Shown here: positions 42,832 to 51,072 of the stretch, piece by piece
Layout of the letters: each line of letters opens with the position of its first letter
Numbering within the stretch: the stretch's first letter is position 1
Assembly: GCA_012271065.1 (NCBI GenBank)
Contig: JAAXHE010000237.1
Location: forward strand, 1 to 59,190
Origin: Candidatus Latescibacterota bacterium
GTDB taxonomy: Bacteria; Latescibacterota; UBA2968; GCA-2709665
Direction of reading: 5' to 3'
DNA length: 59,190 bases
The notes under the pieces: generated by a model
What the model was told of the DNA's origin: nothing
The model's input: the letters and a program-made list of their open reading frames with translations, nothing else
Database searches by the model: none
Made by a program: the position numbers and the translations under genes

Positions 42832-44811
42832 ATGAAAACCATGAAGTCGATTCTGATCGTCAAGCCGGATGAGAACCTCGAGCACGACTTCGCGACGGAG
42901 ATCCTGAAGGCCGAGGGACTGTTTCATTTCAACGTCCTCTCGCAGAACGAGTTGGATCCGACTCGCCTGAAGGATGCGACCGTGGTGTTGACGCTTCGTG
43001 GGGCGTTCGGACGGCGGGCCTCCGGGATTCTCTTCGACTACGTGCGCGGCGGCGGGCGGCTGCTCGCGGTGATGCCGGGCGGCGACCTGGCGGCAAGGCT
43101 GGACGTGAGGCGCCGGGTTGTGGTGTCGACCCAGAAAGCGGATCCGAACAAGGAAACGGCCTCGGAGCCTTCGGCAAACGAGCCCCAGGCGGTTTTGGAC
43201 GGTCGGGTTGTCGTTCACCCCGCCGCCGGACTTACGGTACCGCCTGAGCCGTTGTACTGCCCGCGGGAAACCGGGCTCAGCGTCTCGTGCGACGGCGAGG
43301 AACTGGCCGCGTTGGTCGACAACCTGGGTAAGCGGAGCGGTCCTGCCATTGTCCGGAAACGCATCGAACGGGGCAGGGCGTTTGTGCTGGCTTACGACGT
43401 GGTCGGGGCGGTGCTGCGGTTGAGACACGGAACCTGGGCGCTGGAACAGCAGGCCCAAATGCTGCCGCTGCGAGGGCCGAGGCATGTCTTCGGGCTGATC
43501 GGGATCGCAGAGCGTCATTCCCGGCAGCACCCGCTGGCTGATATTCACCAGGACCTGTTCCGGGAGTTGCTGCTGGACCTGCACAACGGCGGCATCGTGC
43601 CCCGCGTCTGGCACATGCCCGATGCGCGGCGCGTGGCCGTCTTCTTCAAGTCGGACGGGTGCGGGGAGGAGGGCGCTCCGGTGGGGATGGATCTGGCGGA
43701 GCAGTACGGGCACAAGCACAATTTCTTCAGGGCGCCGGCGAGCCGGTACGAGGGGAAGTTGATCCGCGAGTGGCAGGACCGGGGCCACTTCATGTCGATC
43801 GAAGTGGATATATTCCCGCTTACGTACAACCGCCTTTTGAAAGAACTCGACGACGGGGTCCACGAACGCATCCGCACGGAAATGGAAGCCCAGGCGCGTC
43901 GTTTTACCGACGAAGTGGGTCTACCGGTGACCGACATCGTGATCCACGGTTGCCAGTGGACGGGGGCCAGGACCGCAAAGATACTGACGGACCACGGATG
44001 GCGAATGCCGTTTCACTTCTGCGGCCACGATCCGCGGATGAACAGGTACGACTTCGGACCGTTTTCGCTGGCGTCGGCCATGCCCATGCGCTACTTCGAC
44101 CCGGACGAAGGGCTGCTGGACCTGTTTCTCCAGCCCTGCACCTTCGACGATTCGCAGAGCATCACCGAGCCGGGCGTCGGCACGCTGGGACTGAGCCAGG
44201 TGGAGTACGCGGAGGCGGCAGTCCGTTGGGTCGTGGAGTCCCGCGACCGCTGGCACGTGCCGCACATCGGGACCTTCCACCCGTGTTATCTGATCCGGCC
44301 CAAAGGAGACCTGCGACGCACGTTCGAGGCGGCCAATATCGTGTACGCGTCCCTGGCGGCGATGGGCGTCGAAACCGGCAGCCTGCAGGAGTGGTCCCGC
44401 TTCGTCCAGGCGCGGGACGCGTTGCGGGTTGAACTGCTGAGTTCCTGCCCGGAACGGGCGATTGCCAGGCTGACGGCAATTGAGGCGATCGAGGGCCTGA
44501 CGATGATCGCGGAGGGAGGCGGGGAGGTCTCGCGCGTGCTTCTGGACGGCCGTGAGCAGTCCCCCGTTACGCTCGAAGTTGAGGGGCGCCGGTGTTCGGC
44601 GGTCGTGATTTCCCTTGACCGGAACCAGGAAGCAGAACTGGCGATGGTGGCAGGACGCCGAGTTCAGCCAGTGTTCTGTCCAAGAAATAGATTGCCAAAA
44701 TTCGGCCGTCGAGTCGCCCGGCTGGCAAGGCGCCTGAGCGAGTCGACCTGGGCAAGGTCGGCGAGCGAAGGAAACGAAGCGAGACGGGATGAATCGGCGG
44801 ATGAATGGTGA
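42832..44811 (+). CDS. Two-domain protein: amidotransferase-like N-terminus plus degenerate NodB/deacetylase-like C-terminus; tail encoded by a MITE
   Basis: This 659-residue protein has no signal peptide. Residues about 5-90 look like a Rossmann/class I amidotransferase-like domain (DYVRGGGRLLAVMPGGDL). Residues about 260-560 resemble a polysaccharide-deacetylase barrel, with FFKSDGCGEEG in the metal-aspartate position, but no H-x3-H metal pair is seen (HFMSIEVD instead). Activity is therefore doubtful. The last 46 residues (614-659, from VFCPRN onward) are encoded entirely by a MITE at 44671-44832, so the native C-terminus has been replaced. The ATG at 42832 or the one at 42841 may be used. 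The gene at 48262-49998 has a similar plan. Confidence 0.5.
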   Translation: MKTMKSILIVKPDENLEHDFATEILKAEGLFHFNVLSQNELDPTRLKDATVVLTLRGAFGRRASGILFDYVRGGGRLLAVMPGGDLAARLDVRRRVVVSTQKADPNKETASEPSANEPQAVLDGRVVVHPAAGLTVPPEPLYCPRETGLSVSCDGEELAALVDNLGKRSGPAIVRKRIERGRAFVLAYDVVGAVLRLRHGTWALEQQAQMLPLRGPRHVFGLIGIAERHSRQHPLADIHQDLFRELLLDLHNGGIVPRVWHMPDARRVAVFFKSDGCGEEGAPVGMDLAEQYGHKHNFFRAPASRYEGKLIREWQDRGHFMSIEVDIFPLTYNRLLKELDDGVHERIRTEMEAQARRFTDEVGLPVTDIVIHGCQWTGARTAKILTDHGWRMPFHFCGHDPRMNRYDFGPFSLASAMPMRYFDPDEGLLDLFLQPCTFDDSQSITEPGVGTLGLSQVEYAEAAVRWVVESRDRWHVPHIGTFHPCYLIRPKGDLRRTFEAANIVYASLAAMGVETGSLQEWSRFVQARDALRVELLSSCPERAIARLTAIEAIEGLTMIAEGGGEVSRVLLDGREQSPVTLEVEGRRCSAVVISLDRNQEAELAMVAGRRVQPVFCPRNRLPKFGRRVARLARRLSESTWARSASEGNEARRDESADEW

Positions 44812-44832
44812 CATATTTCTGGGACGGGACAC
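44671..44832 (+). mobile_element. MITE with CTGTCC-type terminal inverted repeats, copy 1 (162 bp)
   Basis: The left end is GTGTTCTGTCCAAGAAATA. The right end, reversed and complemented, is GTGTCCCGTCCCAGAAATA, 16 of 19 identical. The interior matches the copy at 51965-52127 (inverted) along its whole length, including GCAAGGCGCCTGAGCG and AGCGAGACGGGATGA. There is no room for a transposase. It lies across the 3' end of the deacetylase-like gene and stops 16 bases before the next ATG, just ahead of that gene's ribosome-binding site. A target-site duplication is not evident. Confidence 0.85.
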
Positions 44833-44847
44833 CGGGAAGGAGGAGCG

Positions 44848-46092
44848 ATGAAATTCGCACCCAGGCCGGAGAACGACTTTGCGGATTATATCCGGACGTA
44901 CTACGAGGCGTGCCGGTATCACTGCGACAAGATCGAGGCGATCGCGGGCAAGTGGATGTTCCGGGACCTGCTGCCGGGCATGAGCGATTTCGACACCCGC
45001 TTTATCGTGAACGACGGCATGACGGTGGACGACTGGTGCGAGTTGTCCACGACCATGGGGGAGACGCATCTGCGGCTGTGCGAGAAATATCCCTGCTGGG
45101 CGCGGAACTTCGAGCACCTGCCCGGGGTGAATCTGACCTGGTCCGAACTCACGTCGGAGCGGAACTACTATCCGGAATACCACCAGTGGACGTATTATCT
45201 GACCGAGGATATGAAGAGACTCGGCGCGGCCCTGGACACGCTCGCCCGGAGACCCTGGGACGAGAAGGACGAGTATTTTCATCTGAAAAAGTTCTGCCTG
45301 TATTTCGGCCGGTACAACCGCACGATCGATCCCGCGATCAACCTGGGAGTTCACGAGAACAAATATCCCCTGCACAGCCGGATCATGCACTATTTCAATC
45401 CGCCGGTCCACTCGGCCGTCTGCGTTCTCGAGAAACAGAATATCTGCGGCAAGCTGGATGCGTTCGAGATCGCGGAACGGCATTTTCCCGGGCTGCGATG
45501 CTGGGACCTGATCAGGGAGATTCTGCACGCCCACTACGAGATACCCAGGTGGTACGAGGAGCCGCACCTTACCACGCTGGAGGACGCGCTGGAAGATGCT
45601 CTGGGGGAAATACTGGTGCGGTTGAGGGACGCAGTGACGCTGATCCCCGGTGAGGCGGGCGGGGATATCGGCGCGTGGAAAGCGGCGCTTCAAGAGGTGC
45701 CTGTGGACCCCGCGCTGGTGATTTTCGACAACGCCAAGTTCTCGCGCCTGATGAAGGGTCGCCTCCACTTTTACGGCCACGCACCGGCGCATTTCGATAC
45801 CACCTGGCTGATTCAGAACGAGCTGGGGAGAATCGGCAACAGCTTCTTCCGGATGCCGTTCCGGACGTTCTGGAAGATCAGGACGGGCGAGACGGTGGAC
45901 GATCCTGTGACGATTCTGGACGAACTGAAGGGAGATCTCCTGTCTCCGTCGGAGGTGGAGGGCACGAAGGCGTTCGCCCGGTTGACGCCGGACGAGTGGG
46001 AAGCGGGTAAGGAGCACGAGATCGCGGCAGACATTGTGGAGGTATTCGACGAATTTTTCCGGGCGTTGAACAAGATCAGCGAGGCGGTATAG
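44848..46092 (+). CDS. Unknown protein with possible nucleotidyltransferase-like motif
   Basis: This 414-residue soluble protein is rich in Trp, Tyr and His. I do not recognise the family. Near residues 43-55 LLPGMSDFDTRFIV resembles the G..SD.D metal motif of Pol-beta-type nucleotidyltransferases, and downstream W.ELSTTMGE and LPGVNLTWSELTS could continue such a fold. This is a weak guess. The last third is helical (ALEDALGEILVRLRDAV). AAGGAGGAG stands before the ATG, just outside the MITE. It is followed after 61 bases by the propeller gene. Confidence 0.5.
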   Translation: MKFAPRPENDFADYIRTYYEACRYHCDKIEAIAGKWMFRDLLPGMSDFDTRFIVNDGMTVDDWCELSTTMGETHLRLCEKYPCWARNFEHLPGVNLTWSELTSERNYYPEYHQWTYYLTEDMKRLGAALDTLARRPWDEKDEYFHLKKFCLYFGRYNRTIDPAINLGVHENKYPLHSRIMHYFNPPVHSAVCVLEKQNICGKLDAFEIAERHFPGLRCWDLIREILHAHYEIPRWYEEPHLTTLEDALEDALGEILVRLRDAVTLIPGEAGGDIGAWKAALQEVPVDPALVIFDNAKFSRLMKGRLHFYGHAPAHFDTTWLIQNELGRIGNSFFRMPFRTFWKIRTGETVDDPVTILDELKGDLLSPSEVEGTKAFARLTPDEWEAGKEHEIAADIVEVFDEFFRALNKISEAV

Positions 46093-46153
46093 GCACAGGC
46101 AGCGGAAGCGGATTACCGTGAGACCGCCGCCGTGAAACTGAAAGGAGAGTCAG

Positions 46154-47296
46154 ATGCGGATCAGGGCGCTCAAATTGCAGGACGTGGACTACGGCAACCA
46201 GTGGGACGACGAGATCGAGGACCGCTGGGAATACAACGACTTCAGGGCGGATTCGTCCTGGCGCGAGGGCTGGATCAGCATGGACAGCGTGTATCACAAC
46301 GCGGACGATGACCGCGTCTATCTGGGGATTACATCCTTCAACGCCGATATCTTCCGCGCCTACGATCGCGCAACCGGGGAGTTCGAGGATCTGGGGTACG
46401 GCAAGGTGGCCGATCCGTTCGATGCCAAGTTTCACAGGTCGCTGGTTAGGTGGGAGAAGGACGGCTGTCTGTACGGCGCAATCGCGCTCCTGCACGATAT
46501 CGACCGGTACTGGGAGGCGCCCGGCGGGGCCATCGTCAAATACGACCCGGTGACCGGAGAAATCAGGAAAGTCGGGATTCCCATGCCGCATATGTACATC
46601 CAGTCGATCTGCTTGGACCAGGAGCGCGGCGTGATCTACGGCATGACGTTCACGCCGGAACGCCTGTTCCGGTTCAACCTCGCGGACGGCCGCTCGGACG
46701 ACCTGGGGCCGATCAGCAGCGGGATGGAGATGGCCCAGGGCGAGAACGTCGAGCTGGACGACGAAGGGTGTGTGTGGTGCGGCTGGAGCGTGACGCGGGC
46801 GTGGCAGAATTTCGCGGGCGTGGACCGCAACCGGCTGTGCAAGTTCGACCCCGAAACGGACAGGATCGCGTATTTCGACGCCGGTCTGCCCAAGCCGGAC
46901 GGCAGCTACGGATACGAGCGTGTGGAGGGTATTTTCAACTTGGGCGGGGGCCGGATGTACGCCAGCGGCGCGAACGGGTCGATATACCGGATCGATACGG
47001 AGACCGGGATGGGCACGTACCTGGGTACACCCGTTGCGGACCGCCGCAGCCGGCTGACAACCATGCAGCCCGGCCCCGACGGGGCGGCTTACGGCGTAAC
47101 CGGGCGTGACGGAAAGTGTGAGGTGATCCGGTTCGACGCGGACTCGGAGTCATGGGACCTGCTGGGACCCGTGTCGGACGGAGACGCCCACTGCTGGCAG
47201 GTGCACGATGTGGCCGTCACGCCGGACGGGACAATCTACGCCGGCGAAAATGACAGCCCCTACCGCAGTGGATATCTCTGGGAGATCAAGATTTAA
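46154..47296 (+). CDS. Cytoplasmic beta-propeller-like protein
   Basis: This 380-residue protein has no signal peptide. Repeated blades are visible (DRVYLGITSFNADIFRAYDR, GVIYGMTFTPERLFRFNL, GRMYASGANGSIYRIDTETG, GAAYGVTGRDGKCEVIRF, GTIYAGENDSPYRSGYLW), which is typical of six- or seven-bladed propellers. The repeated [IL]YRFD-[TP]-[ED]TG turns fit the style of oligogalacturonate lyase or SMP-30-like proteins, but I see no catalytic motif to decide. AAAGGAG precedes the ATG. Its position among deacetylase-like genes suggests handling of a carbohydrate product. Confidence 0.6.
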   Translation: MRIRALKLQDVDYGNQWDDEIEDRWEYNDFRADSSWREGWISMDSVYHNADDDRVYLGITSFNADIFRAYDRATGEFEDLGYGKVADPFDAKFHRSLVRWEKDGCLYGAIALLHDIDRYWEAPGGAIVKYDPVTGEIRKVGIPMPHMYIQSICLDQERGVIYGMTFTPERLFRFNLADGRSDDLGPISSGMEMAQGENVELDDEGCVWCGWSVTRAWQNFAGVDRNRLCKFDPETDRIAYFDAGLPKPDGSYGYERVEGIFNLGGGRMYASGANGSIYRIDTETGMGTYLGTPVADRRSRLTTMQPGPDGAAYGVTGRDGKCEVIRFDADSESWDLLGPVSDGDAHCWQVHDVAVTPDGTIYAGENDSPYRSGYLWEIKI

Positions 47297-47584
47297 CTGG
47301 TTAAACCCGTTCTCACACAGAGGCACAAAGGCACAAGGGAACAACCCCGAGAGATTGTTCAAGGTCCTCGTGCGCAGAATCGCAGAGTCCTGTAGAGAGT
47401 ACGGGGATCGCCATCCCAGCGCGTTGGCAACGCATCCATTGAACTACCGGTACCTGTAAGTGTGCAGTAAGTGGCCAGAAATCCAGGTTGTATCGTTGAG
47501 CTGTTGTTCAGATCTGAAAAATTCTGGATATGGGTTCGTCCGACCGGTCTTTGCCTAAGCGAGGCGAGTGCATTGGAGGTACCG
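47297..47584. other. Intergenic region with a CACAGAGGCACAAAGGCACA-type repeat remnant
   Basis: This 288-base gap before the toxin-antitoxin pair contains CACAGAGGCACAAAGGCACA at about 47318-47337. Sequences of this type are, from memory, widespread dispersed repeats in many environmental genomes. No gene is credible; an open frame from 47471 only extends the antitoxin upstream. Confidence 0.4.
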
Positions 47585-47893
47585 ATGACAGGGATTTTGC
47601 GAAACAAGCTGGACGCCATCGCGGAAGCCTGCGAACGTCACGGCGTGATCCGATTGGATGCGTTTGGATCGGCTCTTCGCGATGAGTTCCAGCCCGGCAG
47701 GAGCGACGTGGATCTCCTGGTCGAACTTGGCTCGATGGAACCCTATGCTCGAGTCGATGCCTATTTCGGCCTGCTTGAAGATCTCAGGGCCATCCTGGGC
47801 GAGCAGGTCGATCTGGTCATTTCAGGCGCCGTGAAGAACCCCTATATCGCACGCGAGATTGCCCGGACGAAGGAGATTTTGTATGTCGCGTGA
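47585..47893 (+). CDS. mntA: MntA-type minimal nucleotidyltransferase antitoxin
   Basis: This 102-residue protein has the minimal nucleotidyltransferase motif: Gly28-Ser29 followed by Asp41 and Asp43 (FGSALRDEFQPGRSDVDLLV). In studied systems MntA adds AMP to a tyrosine of the HepT toxin and silences it. The ATG at 47585 is preceded by GGAGGT; an in-frame ATG at 47471 is unlikely. The end overlaps the HEPN gene by 11 bases. The C-terminus IAREIARTKEILYVA is typical for the family. Confidence 0.9.
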   Translation: MTGILRNKLDAIAEACERHGVIRLDAFGSALRDEFQPGRSDVDLLVELGSMEPYARVDAYFGLLEDLRAILGEQVDLVISGAVKNPYIAREIARTKEILYVA

Positions 47894-48260
47894 CGCGCGA
47901 GCCTACCTGTCGGACGTGATCGAGGCCTGTGATGCGATCACAGACGCAGTCCAGGGCCTTGATCTTCAAGATTACGAGGGCAACCGGTTGGTCCGATCCT
48001 CGGTAGAGCGTGAATTCATCATTATCGGGGAGGCTCTCGCAGCTCTCAACAGGATGTCGAAGGAGATCTTCGGCAGCATAACACGGGCTAGACGAATCGT
48101 GGACTTTCGCAATCAGCTGACACATCAGTATCGAAACGTGGATGACGCCATCGTCTGGGCGATCAGTGAGCGGGATGTTCCGGTTCTGCGCAGCGAGTGT
48201 ACGTTGCACTTGAGTCATATACTTCAAGCGTCGGAGTCGGCACCGGAAGAAGGAGAGTGA
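47883..48260 (+). CDS. hepT: HepT-type HEPN ribonuclease toxin
   Basis: This 125-residue helical protein has the RX4HXY motif Arg76, His81, Tyr83 (FRNQLTHQYRNVD), where Arg and His form the RNase site and the Tyr is the AMPylation target in the MntA/HepT system. The start ATG 47883 overlaps the antitoxin gene by 11 bases, which fits the usual order antitoxin then toxin. Its end is one base before the next gene, whose ribosome-binding site lies inside it. It forms a toxin-antitoxin module embedded among carbohydrate genes. Confidence 0.9.
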   Translation: MSRDARAYLSDVIEACDAITDAVQGLDLQDYEGNRLVRSSVEREFIIIGEALAALNRMSKEIFGSITRARRIVDFRNQLTHQYRNVDDAIVWAISERDVPVLRSECTLHLSHILQASESAPEEGE

Positions 48261-48261
48261 C

Positions 48262-49998
48262 ATGGCATCGGGCAGCGGACGGGTGCAGCGGGAACGACAT
48301 ACCAGTGCCGGTAACGGCGCGTTGCTGGTGGTCATCGACAGCGGCGGGTCGTACTGGGAGCGGATGATTGTGGATGAGACGGTCCTGGCGGCGCTGGCGC
48401 ATTTCGGTATGCCGTTTCGCCTGCTGGATCTGGCCGAAGAGCGGCCTACGGCTGAAGCGTTGGGCGAGTGCGCAGGCATCCTGCTGGCGCAGAACGGTCT
48501 GGGCGCGTCGTTGACCCGTTCCGAGACGGGTCTGATTGCGGACGCGGTTCGCAGTGGCGCGGGGCTCGTTAATTTCGACTTCGACCTGAGAGGATATAAG
48601 GGGCCCCTCCTGGAGATATTCGGTTTCGACCGGATCAACCCGAATCCATACGCGACCGATACCGTGCGGATGCAGGAACGGGATCACTATATCACGGAAT
48701 TGCAGTCGCCCGGAGAATTCCACACCTTCGACCGGATGGTGACGGCGATCGCCGCCGAAAAGTGGGGCGATTCCGTGGTTCCGCTCGCGGACGGAATTCT
48801 GGGGAAGGAGCAGCTGATCTATATCCGGCACCTCGCGCCCTGGAGCGCGTTCGAACCGCGCAACTATCCCCTGGTATTCGCAACGGAATGGGGGAACGGT
48901 CGGGCGGTGCAGTTCACGTTGAACTCCAGAGTGTGGCGGAATGCGTTCTACGGCCATGCCCGCGGGATGGACGATCTGTTCTGGCGTTCGATCGTGTGGA
49001 CCGCGCGCAAGCCGTTCGCCGCCAATGTGATTCCGCCCTTCGTCACCATGTCTTGGGACGATTGCGAGGGTCGGCACGATTTCGCATTCGCCGATATCGC
49101 GAACAGCTACGGATTCAAACCGATGCCGTCCCTGTTCATCGCGAACGTACCGGAACGCCTGTTTCCCAAAATCAGGGCGGGAATGCAGAGCGGGGAAATC
49201 CACTACAACAGCCACGCGCTGGACTATTATCGGTTGTTGATCTACAATTTCGGTAAGGGCGAGTGTTCGCAGGCGGAACTGCAATCCAACTTCGCCTTTG
49301 CGGACGCATTCTGGAAGCGGGTTGGGGCGCATCCGTGCGCGACGTTGCGGTTCCACTGGGGGGAATACGGAGTCGGGGCGCTTCCCTTCCTTAAGGAGCG
49401 CGGACACCGGTTTTTCTGTCCGGCCCTGCAGACGGGGCTGCACAAGGCCGATATGTGCATGCAGGACGGGTTCTGGCCTTACGGGCTGCAAACATGTTAT
49501 TACGACTATTTGCCCGACGACCACGATTTCTTCGCCTTCGCGGCCATGCTTGCCCGTCATCAGGAGGATTTCCTGACGGGATGCACGCCGAATCTGCGGG
49601 AGAACGAAAGAATGGACGTCGAAAAGGCCGCCGGCAATGCGGCCCTGCAGATCCGCCACGGGCTGCGTGCCGGGTTCTACGCTGAGATCGTGACCCATGA
49701 GCAGAAGTTCGACGCCGTTACCATGGAAGAATGGGACCGCATTCTGGCCCGCACGCGTACGATGACGGCCGGCTACGAGAAGATCTACGCCAGCCACGAT
49801 GAAATCGGCCACTATCTGCAGGGAAAAGACGGGGTCCGGTTCGAGCAGGTATCAACGGACGGGGAGGCGGCGCGGTATACGCTGGCAGGCGGAACGTCGG
49901 TGCCGCTGCGTATTTCGGTGTTCCGAAACGAAGGTGACGCCGTTGTGCGCGAATACGCTGATGTCGATGCATTCGATGGACGAGCGGTGGCCGGGTAA
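48262..49998 (+). CDS. Two-domain protein with NodB/deacetylase-like C-terminal part
   Basis: This 578-residue protein has no signal peptide. The first ~200 residues resemble an amidotransferase-like or Rossmann domain (ALGECAGILLAQNGLG, AVRSGAGLVNFDFDLRG). From about 260, VTMSWDDCEGRHDFAFADIA looks like the catalytic aspartate region of polysaccharide deacetylases, and HYNSH (H-x3-H) is a good metal pair. The plan resembles the gene at 42832-44811, whose histidines are missing. A GAAGGAGAG site precedes the ATG, within the end of the toxin gene. De-acylation of a glycan is inferred; no substrate is known. Confidence 0.55.
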   Translation: MASGSGRVQRERHTSAGNGALLVVIDSGGSYWERMIVDETVLAALAHFGMPFRLLDLAEERPTAEALGECAGILLAQNGLGASLTRSETGLIADAVRSGAGLVNFDFDLRGYKGPLLEIFGFDRINPNPYATDTVRMQERDHYITELQSPGEFHTFDRMVTAIAAEKWGDSVVPLADGILGKEQLIYIRHLAPWSAFEPRNYPLVFATEWGNGRAVQFTLNSRVWRNAFYGHARGMDDLFWRSIVWTARKPFAANVIPPFVTMSWDDCEGRHDFAFADIANSYGFKPMPSLFIANVPERLFPKIRAGMQSGEIHYNSHALDYYRLLIYNFGKGECSQAELQSNFAFADAFWKRVGAHPCATLRFHWGEYGVGALPFLKERGHRFFCPALQTGLHKADMCMQDGFWPYGLQTCYYDYLPDDHDFFAFAAMLARHQEDFLTGCTPNLRENERMDVEKAAGNAALQIRHGLRAGFYAEIVTHEQKFDAVTMEEWDRILARTRTMTAGYEKIYASHDEIGHYLQGKDGVRFEQVSTDGEAARYTLAGGTSVPLRISVFRNEGDAVVREYADVDAFDGRAVAG

Positions 49999-50037
49999 AG
50001 TGCAGGGAACCCGTCTCAATACCGGAGTCGGAAAGAC

Positions 50038-50958
50038 GTGACGGAAGTCTTCTTCAACATTCAGGTGGATTGCGAGGCCACGCAGCGAAGTGTCGGCGAC
50101 CCGGCGCTGGGCGAACGGTCGATTCGGGGATTGGGCGAAATCTTCTCGCAGACCGGCACGAAGGGGACGTTTGTCGTGATCCCGTCGGACATGAAGGTGC
50201 ACGCGGGCGTGTATCGCGAACTCGAATCCGAAGGCCACGAGGTGGGTCTTCACGTGCATCCGGCGGAACAGGGGTACGAAGAGTTCCTGGGTGTGTACGG
50301 GTTCGAGGAACAGGTGGCGATTCTGAAGGAGGCCGCGGACCAGTTCGCCGATTCGATGGGCCGGCCGCCCTCGGTATTCACCCCCGGCTATTTTTCGGCC
50401 AACGACCATACCTTTCCCGCGCTGGAGGCGCTGGGGTTCACGCACGGCACGGTGTCGATGCCAACGCGGAATCTTCCTCATTGCGCCTGTGTATGGGGCG
50501 GTTCGCCGCTGGATATCCACTACCCGCACCGGTACAATCGATCCCTGACGGGTGACGTGAATTTCGTGGATATACCGACCACTGTGGACGTCGACTCGCG
50601 GATGTGGGGCGGGGCGCACCCGCAGGATCTGCGCATTGAACTGGTGGACGCCAAGAACCACTGGTATACCATTCAAAAGAATGTGAAACGACAGATCGAC
50701 ATCGGAAGCGACATACCGGTGAAGTACCTGAAAGCGCTGACGCACAATATCTTCGATTACGGCGATGCGCGGGACTTCCGTAGGGAGACGATGCAGGGCG
50801 TGGTGGCGGCGGCGAGGGAAATATGCGAAAAGCAGGGCTGCGCTCTGGTCCCGGCGACAGCGGCGGAGATCGCCGAAACCTATCGGGCGGCGGTTCCCCT
50901 TCCCGAACGCGGCCTGCAGCTGGACCTGGACACACGGGGACGTGGGGCCTGGACTTGA
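50038..50958 (+). CDS. Polysaccharide deacetylase-family protein
   Basis: This 306-residue protein resembles NodB-homology/WalW-like deacetylases. FFNIQVDCEA at about 5-14 holds the metal-site aspartate (Asp11). TKGTFVVIPSDMK, then EGHEVGLHVHPAEQGY, provides the His-x-His pair, and PPSVFTPGYFSAND corresponds to the substrate-binding RxPG-type loop. The start is GTG at 50038. It lies 39 bases after the previous gene and ends ahead of a strong terminator. It probably removes acetyl groups from a saccharide in the cytoplasm, since no signal peptide is present. Confidence 0.75.
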   Translation: MTEVFFNIQVDCEATQRSVGDPALGERSIRGLGEIFSQTGTKGTFVVIPSDMKVHAGVYRELESEGHEVGLHVHPAEQGYEEFLGVYGFEEQVAILKEAADQFADSMGRPPSVFTPGYFSANDHTFPALEALGFTHGTVSMPTRNLPHCACVWGGSPLDIHYPHRYNRSLTGDVNFVDIPTTVDVDSRMWGGAHPQDLRIELVDAKNHWYTIQKNVKRQIDIGSDIPVKYLKALTHNIFDYGDARDFRRETMQGVVAAAREICEKQGCALVPATAAEIAETYRAAVPLPERGLQLDLDTRGRGAWT

Positions 50959-51034
50959 GCGCGGCGCGACCGTCCACGTTCAGTTGAGGAATATCCGCCG
51001 AAAGGCAAATCACCAGATCCGAATGGCAGCGTGT

Positions 51035-51063
51035 CGGCCGCCCTGTTTCAGGGCGGCCGTTTT
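51035..51063 (+). terminator. Strong rho-independent terminator
   Basis: CGGCCGCCCTG (51035-51045) and CAGGGCGGCCG (51049-51059) form a perfect 11-bp stem with a TTT loop, followed by TTTT. It ends the rightward cluster and also lies directly after the stop of the leftward amidohydrolase gene. Confidence 0.9.
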
Positions 51064-51072
51064 GGATTCCCG

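Noticed and set aside
43921..46017. 698-codon minus-strand open frame over the deacetylase-like and unknown genes
   Set aside because: The plus-strand frames have ribosome-binding sites and protein-like composition; the minus frame crosses a gene boundary and a MITE and looks like a GC-skew artefact.
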